Shown: piece by piece, positions 8,503-16,014 of the stretch
How the letters are laid out: every line of letters begins with the position of its first letter
How positions within the stretch are numbered: the first letter of the stretch is position 1
The notes under the pieces: generated by a model
What the model saw: the letters and a program-made list of their open reading frames with translations, nothing else
Told to the model about the DNA's origin: nothing
Databases searched by the model: none
From: Pseudaeromonas sharmana
Lineage (GTDB): Bacteria > Pseudomonadota > Gammaproteobacteria > Enterobacterales > Aeromonadaceae
Assembly: GCF_042649925.1 (NCBI RefSeq)
Contig: NZ_JBHSAF010000014.1
Location: forward strand, 558,001-622,000
Reading direction: 5' to 3'
Length of the DNA stretch: 64,000 bases
Position numbers and translations under genes: made by a program

Positions 8503-9252
8503 ATGTTCGAATGGTTACTGGATCCCAGCGCCTGGATGGCTTTGGCCACCCTGACACTGCTGGAGATCGTGCTCGGTATCGATAACATCATCTTTATATC
8601 AATTCTGGTCAGCAAATTACCGCCGGCTCAACGTCAACGCGCCAGAATTCTGGGCCTGGCCGGTGCCATGCTGACACGCATCATGCTGCTGTTATCCCTG
8701 GCCTGGGTCATGCGTCTGACCGAGCCCCTGTTTACGCTACTTGGCGAGGCGATCTCTGGTCGTGACCTGATTCTGATCATCGGTGGTCTTTTCCTGCTGG
8801 CGAAGAGTACGCACGAGATCCACGGCTCACTCGAAGGGGATGATGAGCCCACCTCGGCGGCCGAAGTGGCGGGTCGCGGCTTTATTGCGACGCTGATCCA
8901 GATCGCCATCCTGGACATAGTGTTCAGCCTCGACTCTGTCATCACCGCCGTAGGCATGGCCAGCCATGTGCCTGTCATGGTCATCGCGATCATGATAGCC
9001 GTCGGCATCATGATGTTTGCCGCCAAGGCAATCGGTGATTTTGTCGATGCTCACCCGACAGTCAAGATGCTGGCGTTATCATTCCTGATCCTGGTCGGGG
9101 TCGCACTGATCGCCGAAGGTTTCGACCTGCATATTCCCAAAGGTTACATCTACTTTGCGATGGCATTTTCACTGGGTGTCGAGATGCTCAATCTGCGTTT
9201 GCGCAAGAGCCAACAAAAGGCGGTCAAGCTGCACAAGCAGATCGAGGACTAA
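8503..9252 (+). CDS. ygdQ: TerC-family integral membrane protein (YgdQ-like)
   Basis: A 249-residue membrane protein with about seven transmembrane helices. The first TerC motif EIVLGIDNIIFISI is at about residues 20-33, and its internal repeat DIVFSLDSVITAVG occurs in the second half. The paired Asp in these helices probably bind a cation during transport. C-terminal HPTVKMLALSFLILVG and KGYIYFAMAFSLGVEMLNL match YgdQ closely. TerC proteins have been linked to manganese export and to metal loading of secreted proteins; the substrate here is not established. I saw no yybP-ykoY manganese riboswitch in the 238-base leader. A strong terminator follows. Confidence 0.87.
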   Translation: MFEWLLDPSAWMALATLTLLEIVLGIDNIIFISILVSKLPPAQRQRARILGLAGAMLTRIMLLLSLAWVMRLTEPLFTLLGEAISGRDLILIIGGLFLLAKSTHEIHGSLEGDDEPTSAAEVAGRGFIATLIQIAILDIVFSLDSVITAVGMASHVPVMVIAIMIAVGIMMFAAKAIGDFVDAHPTVKMLALSFLILVGVALIAEGFDLHIPKGYIYFAMAFSLGVEMLNLRLRKSQQKAVKLHKQIED

Positions 9253-9270
9253 CCGCCTCTCAGCGCAACA

Positions 9271-9298
9271 AAAAGGCCGTGCATTCGCACGGCCTTTT
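9271..9298. terminator. Bidirectional intrinsic terminator
   Basis: A perfect 12-bp stem AAAAGGCCGTGC/GCACGGCCTTTT with loop ATTC. It is flanked by A and T tracts, so it can end both the TerC gene and the convergent prmB-aroC operon. Confidence 0.92.
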
Positions 9299-9312
9299 AC
9301 ATTCTGCACGTC

Positions 9313-10401
9313 TTACTTGAGTTTCGGCGTTACCGTCTGAACATTCATATTCTGCGCCCGGTGGCGCAGCAGATGATCCATCAGCACCAGGGCCAGCATG
9401 GCCTCGGCAATAGGAACAGCACGAATGCCGACGCACGGGTCGTGACGACCGCGGGTGATCATCTCGGTCTGTTCACCACTGACGGTAATCGTCTTGCCCG
9501 GTACCGTAATGCTCGAGGTCGGCTTCAGCGCCATGCTGACGACAATGTCCTGACCCGAACTAATACCGCCCAGAATGCCACCGGCATGGTTGCTGAGAAA
9601 TCCCTGTGGTGTCATCTCATCGCGGTGTTGCGAGCCACGCTGCTCCACGACGCCAAAACCATCACCGATCTCGACCCCTTTCACTGCGTTGATGCCCATC
9701 ATGGCATGAGCAATCTCCGCATCGAGACGATCAAACACCGGTTCACCTAGTCCCACCGGGACATGACGGGCAACCACCTGCAGCCTTGCACCGATCGAGT
9801 CGCCCTCTTTCTTTAGATCGCGCATGAACGCATCCAACTCCTCCAGCTTGTCCGGATCGGCAAAGAAGAAGGGGTTGGTTTCGATAATGTCGCGCTCAAA
9901 ACGCTCACCACGGATCGGGCCGAGTTGCGTGAGATAGCCGAAGATCTCGATGCCATGGACCTGCTTGAGGTACTTTTTGGCAATGGCACCGGCAGCGACA
10001 CGCATGGCGGTTTCACGCGCCGAGGAGCGTCCGCCGCCGCGGTAATCGCGAACACCGTATTTTTGGTGATAGGTGTAGTCAGCGTGCCCCGGACGGAATA
10101 GATCCTGAATATCCGAGTAATCTTTCGAGCGCTGATCGGTGTTTTCAATCAGTAATCCAATCGAGGTCCCGGTAGTCTTGCCTTCAAAAACACCAGACAG
10201 GATCCGCACCGCATCCGGCTCGCGGCGCTGGGTCGTGAACCGAGACGTCCCGGGCTTGCGTCGATCCAGATCCTGTTGCAGATCGGCCTCGCTCAATTCC
10301 AGTCCGGGTGGGCAACCGTCAACTACGGCCCCCAACGCCACACCGTGGCTCTCGCCAAAGGTTGCAACCCGGAAGAGTTGTCCAAAACTGTTCCCTGCCA
10401 T
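9313..10401 (-). CDS. aroC: Chorismate synthase
   Basis: A 362-residue chorismate synthase, the last step of the shikimate pathway (EPSP to chorismate, needing reduced FMN without net redox change). It starts MAGNSFGQLFRVATFGESHG, the first AroC signature. GRSSARETAMRVAAGAIAKK carries the second, and RGRHDPCVGIRAVPIAEAM is near the C-terminus. The ATG at 10401 gives the family length (361 in E. coli). It lies 7 bases after prmB on the same strand, the conserved prmB-aroC operon, and it supplies chorismate to pathways such as PabB at the left end of the window. Confidence 0.97.
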   Translation of the reverse strand: MAGNSFGQLFRVATFGESHGVALGAVVDGCPPGLELSEADLQQDLDRRKPGTSRFTTQRREPDAVRILSGVFEGKTTGTSIGLLIENTDQRSKDYSDIQDLFRPGHADYTYHQKYGVRDYRGGGRSSARETAMRVAAGAIAKKYLKQVHGIEIFGYLTQLGPIRGERFERDIIETNPFFFADPDKLEELDAFMRDLKKEGDSIGARLQVVARHVPVGLGEPVFDRLDAEIAHAMMGINAVKGVEIGDGFGVVEQRGSQHRDEMTPQGFLSNHAGGILGGISSGQDIVVSMALKPTSSITVPGKTITVSGEQTEMITRGRHDPCVGIRAVPIAEAMLALVLMDHLLRHRAQNMNVQTVTPKLK

Positions 10402-10408
10402 AGCGTCA

Positions 10409-11344
10409 TCAACTCCTGTATGCGGCAAATCGATCGGCCACAGCATCCAGCTCGGCCTTGGTCATCATAAAGACACCGTGTCCACCCTGTTCAAACTCGA
10501 CCCAGTGGAACGGCACATCCGGATACTGAGCGGCCAGGTGCACATAACTGTTGCCTACCTCGACCACCAGCACGCCATGTTCATGTAAAAAGTCGGGAGC
10601 CTGCGCCAGAATGCGTTTGGCCAGGATCAATCCATCTTCACCCGCAGCCAGCGCCAGTTCGGGTTCATGCTGGAATTCATCGGGCAGATCGGCCATATCC
10701 TCGGCATCCACATAAGGGGGATTCGAGACGATCAGATCGTATTTATCGCCAGCGGGCAGCGCCGAAAACAGATCCGACTGCATCGGAATCACCTGCTGCT
10801 CCAGACCATACATGTCGATGTTGATCTGGGTGACATCGAGCGCATCCGCCGAGAGATCAATGGCGTCCACTTCGGCTTCTGGGAACGCCTGCGCCAGTGC
10901 AATCGCGATACAGCCCGAACCGGTGCACATATCCATGATCCGGCTCGGCTCTTGGGACAACCAGGGTGCAAAGCGCTTGTTGATCAGCTCACCAATCGGC
11001 GAGCGGGGCACTATGACCCGCTCATCGACATAAAACTCAAGACCACAGAACCAAGCCTTATTGGTCAGGTAAGCCGCGGGAATGCGCTCTGCGACCCGCC
11101 GAGCAATCAGCTCGACCAGAAGCTGGCGTTCGGCGCGGGTCAGACGGGCGGTGCGAATCTCTTCGCTGATCAACGGCGGTAAATGCAGGGCCGGCAATAA
11201 CAGTTGCACCGCTTCATCCCAGGCATTATCGGTTCCATGCCCATAAAACAGCCCGGCTTCATTGAATCGACTGACGGCCCAGCGCATCAGGTCATTGACG
11301 GTCTTGAGCTCGTTGACCGCCTCATCGATGATTATCTTTTCCAA
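10409..11344 (-). CDS. prmB: Ribosomal protein uL3 glutamine N5-methyltransferase PrmB
   Basis: A 311-residue SAM-dependent methyltransferase. It has SAM motif I MDMCTGSGCIAIALA at about 135-150 and the catalytic NPPY (VSNPPYVDAEDM) near residue 210, which holds the glutamine amide. EVGNSY and the GGHGVFMM tail separate PrmB from the release-factor enzyme PrmC. It methylates a conserved glutamine in ribosomal protein L3 and helps large-subunit assembly. It is the first gene of the prmB-aroC operon and is divergent from smrB across 62 bases. Confidence 0.94.
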   Translation of the reverse strand: MEKIIIDEAVNELKTVNDLMRWAVSRFNEAGLFYGHGTDNAWDEAVQLLLPALHLPPLISEEIRTARLTRAERQLLVELIARRVAERIPAAYLTNKAWFCGLEFYVDERVIVPRSPIGELINKRFAPWLSQEPSRIMDMCTGSGCIAIALAQAFPEAEVDAIDLSADALDVTQINIDMYGLEQQVIPMQSDLFSALPAGDKYDLIVSNPPYVDAEDMADLPDEFQHEPELALAAGEDGLILAKRILAQAPDFLHEHGVLVVEVGNSYVHLAAQYPDVPFHWVEFEQGGHGVFMMTKAELDAVADRFAAYRS

Positions 11345-11406
11345 AACCGCCTCCGGGTCGAGTAGAATCGGATCATGTGTCCGAGAGTTATTCAGGTACC
11401 TGATTA

Positions 11407-11952
11407 ATGAAGAAAAACAGCGCGCTGGATGAGCAGGAACTCGCCCTGTTCCGCGAGGCCGTAGCCGGTACCCGTCAAATAAAGCAGGATACCATAAGTC
11501 CCGTCCACAGGACGGTCAAGCAGAAAGCACTGCAACGGGAAGTCCGGGAAAACCTGGGGGGCAGCCACTATTTTTCTGACGAATTTATCCCCCACCTCAG
11601 TGACGAAGGACCGATGCGTTATGTACGCGGCGATGTCTCCAGTTATGAGGTGAAAAAACTGCGTCGCGGCGACTACTACCCCGACATGCTGCTGGATCTC
11701 CATGGCCTCAGCCAGCAACAGGCCAAGCTGGAACTGGCCGCCCTGCTGGAAGCCTGCCGCCGCGAGCAAATTCGCTGTGCCTGTGTCATGCATGGCCACG
11801 GCCAGAATATCCTCAAGCAGCAGGTGCCACGCTGGCTGGCCCAACATCCGTTTGTCGAGGCCTTTCACCAGGCTCCTCGCGAATGGGGGGGCGATGCCGC
11901 GCTTCTGGTATTAATTGAACAAAGTGACCCTGGTATCGCGCAACGTCGTTAG
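11407..11952 (+). CDS. smrB: SmrB, Smr-domain ribosome rescue endonuclease
   Basis: A 181-residue protein with a charged, disordered N-terminus and a C-terminal Smr domain (about residues 95-175). The DLHGLSQQQA motif and the VMHGHGQNIL motif form the nuclease site. SmrB cleaves mRNA between collided ribosomes in E. coli to trigger rescue. Length and N-terminal KQKALQREVRE match the YfcN/SmrB family. It is divergently transcribed from prmB, as in enterics. A methyltransferase gene converges on it with 6 bases between the stops. Confidence 0.93.
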   Translation: MKKNSALDEQELALFREAVAGTRQIKQDTISPVHRTVKQKALQREVRENLGGSHYFSDEFIPHLSDEGPMRYVRGDVSSYEVKKLRRGDYYPDMLLDLHGLSQQQAKLELAALLEACRREQIRCACVMHGHGQNILKQQVPRWLAQHPFVEAFHQAPREWGGDAALLVLIEQSDPGIAQRR

Positions 11953-11958
11953 CCTGGC

Positions 11959-13167
11959 TCAACGCGCTCGCCAGGCTTCAAGCAACAGGTTGCGAGGCGT
12001 GAGCGCACGCCCGCAGAACTCGCTAATGCTGACCTGATAGCCCTGCTCTTGCAGATAAAGCGCGCGATCCAGCACCAACCACAACTCCAGCGGCCGCCGG
12101 AACAGGTGACGGACCCACTCCATACGGGCGACCACAGGCACGCGAGCCTCAGCCTGGCACAACGCCTGCGACAAAACCTGCTGCGAGGGCCGTGCCACAG
12201 CCAGCCCCTTGCGCTCCAGAGCCCAGGCGACAAACGTTGCAAAATCCCCCGTCAACAGCTGGCCGGGGAGGGTCGGCAACGGAAGATAGCTGTCCTCACC
12301 CCGCCATGCTCGTTGCAGCAGATCAAAAGCCAGGCGCCAACGGAGTTCAATGTCACGCAGGCGCCGCTCGCGCGCGCCAGCGGTCACCGTTTCCTGAGCC
12401 GCCAGCCTTAGCGTATTGCGCGACAGCTGCAACCGGCTCGCCTGTCCGGCTTGTGAAAGAGGTTGATACTGGCTATCGCGAATCAGGTGATAACAGCATG
12501 GCGAAATCGTCACTGCCCTCACGCCTGCGGCCACGCCCTGCCGCAATAACGCAACATGCAGATCGCCACAGGCATGCAGCGCCACCGCGTGCTGCTCGGC
12601 TCGCAGCAGGCTCGCACTGGATGCGGCAAACGCATCGGCACAATGAAACTGTTGCCGGACGCGCTGTTTTTGCGCCAGCGCCCTGCCATCGGCACACAAC
12701 GCAGACTGCCACTCCAACGACTCCACCTCGACATCCCGGCGCCAAGCCAGCACTCGCCCCAGATGCCCTTTGCCGGCACACCACTCCAGGAACGGCAAGC
12801 CAAACTCCCCTGTCGCCGCTTCAAAATGCCGGATCTGTTGCCATTTGCGACCCGGAATGAACGCAGCCATGCTGGCTGGCAACGCCGGCAACTCCGGTTG
12901 ACGCTGCACAATGGAACACAACATCAGCAAATCAGGAAGGTGCGCTAGCCAGGGCGCAAGCCACTGCACTCGACACGGCATCTCCTCCATCGCCTGCAAG
13001 TGGGACAATGTCAGTTCATCGAGTGCGGTACAGAGTTCAGGATGGCTATGGCGCCAGCAAAGATCCCGCCAGTGAAATGGCTGACATAACCAAAACTCGC
13101 CGTAGCAAGTCAGCAATTGATCCAGTGCACTGAAGTGCTCGGTCAGGGGCAAGTCGCATGCAACCAT
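11959..13167 (-). CDS. SAM-dependent methyltransferase-like protein (Methyltransf_32 type)
   Basis: A 402-residue protein from the ATG at 13167 (the frame continues to a TTG at 13188). The Rossmann core begins with LEWCAGKGHLGRVLAW, a good SAM glycine-rich motif. It is followed by VALHACGDLHVALL and then ISPCCYHL, the combination seen in Methyltransf_32 proteins such as GSTCD/METTL25 relatives. The C-terminal third is rich in Arg, Leu and Trp and may bind RNA. The substrate is unknown. RNA methylation is a reasonable guess given the neighbours PrmB and SmrB, but it is not shown by the sequence. Confidence 0.72.
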   Translation of the reverse strand: MVACDLPLTEHFSALDQLLTCYGEFWLCQPFHWRDLCWRHSHPELCTALDELTLSHLQAMEEMPCRVQWLAPWLAHLPDLLMLCSIVQRQPELPALPASMAAFIPGRKWQQIRHFEAATGEFGLPFLEWCAGKGHLGRVLAWRRDVEVESLEWQSALCADGRALAQKQRVRQQFHCADAFAASSASLLRAEQHAVALHACGDLHVALLRQGVAAGVRAVTISPCCYHLIRDSQYQPLSQAGQASRLQLSRNTLRLAAQETVTAGARERRLRDIELRWRLAFDLLQRAWRGEDSYLPLPTLPGQLLTGDFATFVAWALERKGLAVARPSQQVLSQALCQAEARVPVVARMEWVRHLFRRPLELWLVLDRALYLQEQGYQVSISEFCGRALTPRNLLLEAWRAR

Positions 13168-13335
13168 CTTGATATCATGAGCAAGCAAAAACGGGCGGGC
13201 AGTATAAACCGGCTAACCCAGCGCCTCCTATTGCATTGGCAGCTAGAATTTCTGTTTTTTCTCGGCTAACAGCTTCTTTAAAAAACTACCATCCAGCATA
13301 ATTGTCAGCATATCTAGCCACCTCCTCGCAAATAT

Positions 13336-15021
13336 ATGATTCTTGATATTAGCAACATGCTGCACATGAACGATGTCATGCTGATCTTCATGGTGTTGGT
13401 GTTCGGTTTGTTGCTCGGTAAAGTCCGTCTGGGTAATTTTCAACTGGGTAACACCGTTGGCGTCATGAGTAGCGCCCTGCTGTTTGGCCATCTCGGATTC
13501 GCGATTAATCCTGCCGCAGGCAACATCGCCTTCATGCTGTTCATCTTCGCCGTGGGTATCGAGGCCGGGCCACATTTTTTCAGTGTCTTCTTGCGTGATG
13601 GCCTGCGCTATATCAGCTTGTCGCTGGTCATTCTGGCAACCGCCATGCTGTTGACCTACCTGTTCGCGTCGCTGTTTGACCTGGGCCCAGGCCTGGCTGC
13701 CGGTATTCTGGCCGGCGCCCTGACCTCGACCCCCGCGCTGGTCGGTGCTCAGGACAGCTTGCAAAGTGGCTATCTCAATCTGCCACACAATGCCAGCATC
13801 AGCGCCATGCTCGACAACATGAGCGTTGGTTATGCCCTGACGTATATGATTGGGCTGATTGGGCTACTGATGCTGGTTCGTTACCTGCCATCCCTGTTCG
13901 GCCTCGACTTGCGTGCCGAGTGCCACAAGATAGCGCGCGAACGGGGCATCGGCGGCGGACAACACAAGACCTATTTGCCGATTATTCGAGCCTACCGTGT
14001 CGGCCCGGAAATGGCGCGCTGGATCGATGGCCGTTCGCTGCGGGAAACGGGAATCTACCCACATACCGGCTGCTACGTCGAACGCTTGCGTCGCAACGGT
14101 ATCATTGTCGCCAGCCCCGATGGCAACACCGTTCTGCAACAGGGTGACGATATCGCCCTGCTTGGCTACCCGGAGAGTCACGAAAAACTGGATCTAAGTT
14201 ATCGGACCGGGAAAGAGGTATTTGACCGTGACTTGCTGGATCTGCAGATCGTGACGGAAGAGATCGTCGTCAAGAACGACAACTATGTCGGTCGTTATCT
14301 GGTAGAGCTGGATCTGACCGGCAAAGGCTGCTTCCTGAATCGCATTGTCCGTTCACAGATTGAAATGCCACTGGATCGAAACATCATGCTGCAAAAAGGG
14401 GATGTCTTGCAGATCAGTGGCGAACGCCATCGCCTCGAGCGGCTCGCCAGCCGCATCGGCTTCATCAGCATTCATAGCCAGGCATCGGATCTGGTCGCTT
14501 TCAGTACTTTCTTCATCTGTGGCCTGCTGATTGGCAGTATTTCGCTGGTATTTGGACACTTCCAATTCGGGATTGGCAATGCCGTCGGGCTGTTGTGTGG
14601 CGGTATCCTAATGGGATACCTCGGCTCAACCCATCCCACCATGGGCTACATACCGCCGGGTGCCCTGCGCTTTATCAAAGACCTGGGCCTGACCCTGTTT
14701 ATGGCCAGCATAGGTCTCAAGGCCGGAACTGGACTGGCCAGCCATTTAAATGAAACCGGATGGGTGGTGCTGCTGGTCGGTGCCCTGGTGGCCGTCGTCC
14801 CCGTACTGGTAGGTTACCTGTTTGGCATCCATATCCTGAAGATGAACCCGGCACTGCTGCTTGGCGCCATCACAGGCGCACGCACCTCGGCACCGGCCAT
14901 GGAGGTCGTCAATCATCTGGCAGACAGCTCCATTCCCGCACTGGGTTATGCCGGCACCTATGCGGTTGCGAATGTGTTGCTCACCCTGGCCGGCGCCTTG
15001 ATGCTCGGCCTTTGGTTCTAA
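13336..15021 (+). CDS. ybjL: YbjL-family putative transporter (AspT/YidE superfamily)
   Basis: A 561-residue inner membrane protein, identical in length to E. coli YbjL. Two five-to-six-helix membrane halves (AspA-AL_Ex duplications) flank two RCK_C domains in the middle (about residues 205-380). Conserved blocks include GFMLFIF-like FMLFIFAVGIEAGPHFF, LTSTPALVGAQ, the GCFLNR and QIEMPLDRN segment, and ALGYAGTYAVANVLLTL. The family includes the aspartate-alanine exchanger AspT; the YbjL substrate is not known. RCK_C domains usually bind a small regulatory ligand or ion. It is transcribed alone and ends in a hairpin. Confidence 0.9.
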   Translation: MILDISNMLHMNDVMLIFMVLVFGLLLGKVRLGNFQLGNTVGVMSSALLFGHLGFAINPAAGNIAFMLFIFAVGIEAGPHFFSVFLRDGLRYISLSLVILATAMLLTYLFASLFDLGPGLAAGILAGALTSTPALVGAQDSLQSGYLNLPHNASISAMLDNMSVGYALTYMIGLIGLLMLVRYLPSLFGLDLRAECHKIARERGIGGGQHKTYLPIIRAYRVGPEMARWIDGRSLRETGIYPHTGCYVERLRRNGIIVASPDGNTVLQQGDDIALLGYPESHEKLDLSYRTGKEVFDRDLLDLQIVTEEIVVKNDNYVGRYLVELDLTGKGCFLNRIVRSQIEMPLDRNIMLQKGDVLQISGERHRLERLASRIGFISIHSQASDLVAFSTFFICGLLIGSISLVFGHFQFGIGNAVGLLCGGILMGYLGSTHPTMGYIPPGALRFIKDLGLTLFMASIGLKAGTGLASHLNETGWVVLLVGALVAVVPVLVGYLFGIHILKMNPALLLGAITGARTSAPAMEVVNHLADSSIPALGYAGTYAVANVLLTLAGALMLGLWF

Positions 15022-15027
15022 ACGACA

Positions 15028-15060
15028 GAGGGCCGTCAAATGACGGCCCTCGATACTTGT
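15028..15060. terminator. Hairpin between convergent ybjL and ytfK
   Basis: Inverted repeat GAGGGCCGTCA/TGACGGCCCTC (11 bp, tight loop) followed by GATACTTGTTT. The T-tract is imperfect, so it is a probable rather than certain intrinsic terminator. Confidence 0.65.
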
Positions 15061-15080
15061 TTCTGCGTTTTGATATCGGC

Positions 15081-15284
15081 TTACGCTGCCTTCGATAACT
15101 GTGAAATCGTCGAGTTCACTTCGCTGACCGTCGTTTTGTGCAACATATCGGCCTGCTTGGGCAGTTTCAGTTGCCCCCCCTCGAACTCATATCCACCCCG
15201 TCCATGGATATACAGCCTTCCCTTAAAAAACGTTTTCACATACTTGGCAATCATCAGTGGCAAGTATTTTTTGAAGATTCTCAT
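15081..15284 (-). CDS. ytfK: YtfK/DUF1107 small protein
   Basis: A 67-residue cytoplasmic protein starting MRIFKKYLPLMIAKYVKTFF, with GRLYIHGRGGYEFEGG and a C-terminal SEVNSTISQL, the DUF1107/YtfK pattern. E. coli YtfK (68 residues) binds SpoT and favours (p)ppGpp accumulation during phosphate or fatty-acid starvation; the same role here is inferred from family. The ATG at 15284 has an AAGGGA ribosome site. Longer readings upstream (MSTFMQ...) are unlikely. It converges on ybjL. Confidence 0.87.
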   Translation of the reverse strand: MRIFKKYLPLMIAKYVKTFFKGRLYIHGRGGYEFEGGQLKLPKQADMLHKTTVSEVNSTISQLSKAA

Positions 15285-15424
15285 TATTGGTATCCCTTTC
15301 GTGTCCTGCATGAAAGTAGACACTAGAGTACGCGAAAAAGTTCCTTCAAACTGAGATAAATGTCTGCCTTGTCACATTTACGCAGATGATTGTTCCACAA
15401 TAGCAGGGAGGATCACAGTTCATG

Positions 15425-15880
15425 TCATCGCTGGGGTGCTTGCTGCCATTCCAGTTGCCCCCGGCCTGCTGTCAGGGTTATTCCCACCATCGCCGAGGTC
15501 ACAAACATGGGGGGATTGACCCCCGGACACAAGGAAGCCACGAGATATCCAACCAGCGGTAAATGACTGATGATTAGACATTGCTCACTCTCTGGCTCGA
15601 TAGCGCAGAGGAAGTCTGCCACGCTGGCCGCATGTCCATGGGGGACCAGCTCGTCCACTGTTTCGACTTGAGCATGCGGAAACAGATCAGCAATGGTCTG
15701 CCAGGTCTGCTGGGCCCTTAGATACGGGCTGACCAGCACGCGCAATGCACCGGACAATTGGGGCTGCAACCACAATGCCATGGCTCGGGACTGCTGACGC
15801 CCCATCTCAGTCAGGGCACGATTGGCATCGCTGTCCGCACCGAAAACGGCATCGCCATGACGCATCACTACAACTTTCAT
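15425..15880 (-). CDS. sixA: Phosphohistidine phosphatase SixA
   Basis: A 151-residue histidine phosphatase starting MKVVVMRHGDAVFG. The catalytic RHG is at residues 7-9, a second basic site lies in LVSPYLRAQQT, and the distal histidine is in LIISHLPLVGYL. SixA removes phosphate from phosphohistidine on HPt domains and, in E. coli, mainly from NPr of the nitrogen PTS. The ATG at 15880 is preferred over an upstream TTG. In enterics sixA lies near smrB, and here it is about 3.5 kb away. A second SixA-like gene occurs at 58.7 kb. Confidence 0.9.
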   Translation of the reverse strand: MKVVVMRHGDAVFGADSDANRALTEMGRQQSRAMALWLQPQLSGALRVLVSPYLRAQQTWQTIADLFPHAQVETVDELVPHGHAASVADFLCAIEPESEQCLIISHLPLVGYLVASLCPGVNPPMFVTSAMVGITLTAGRGQLEWQQAPQR

Positions 15881-16014
15881 CAATCCCGGTTCCCATTACC
15901 GATTTCAAACACAGCGAGTTTACTGAGTTGCCGAGATAGCCACAATGGGCAAAGCACATAAACGGTTTGCACCCCATGGCGCAGCGGTCAATAATAACCT
16001 TGCAGATCAATAAA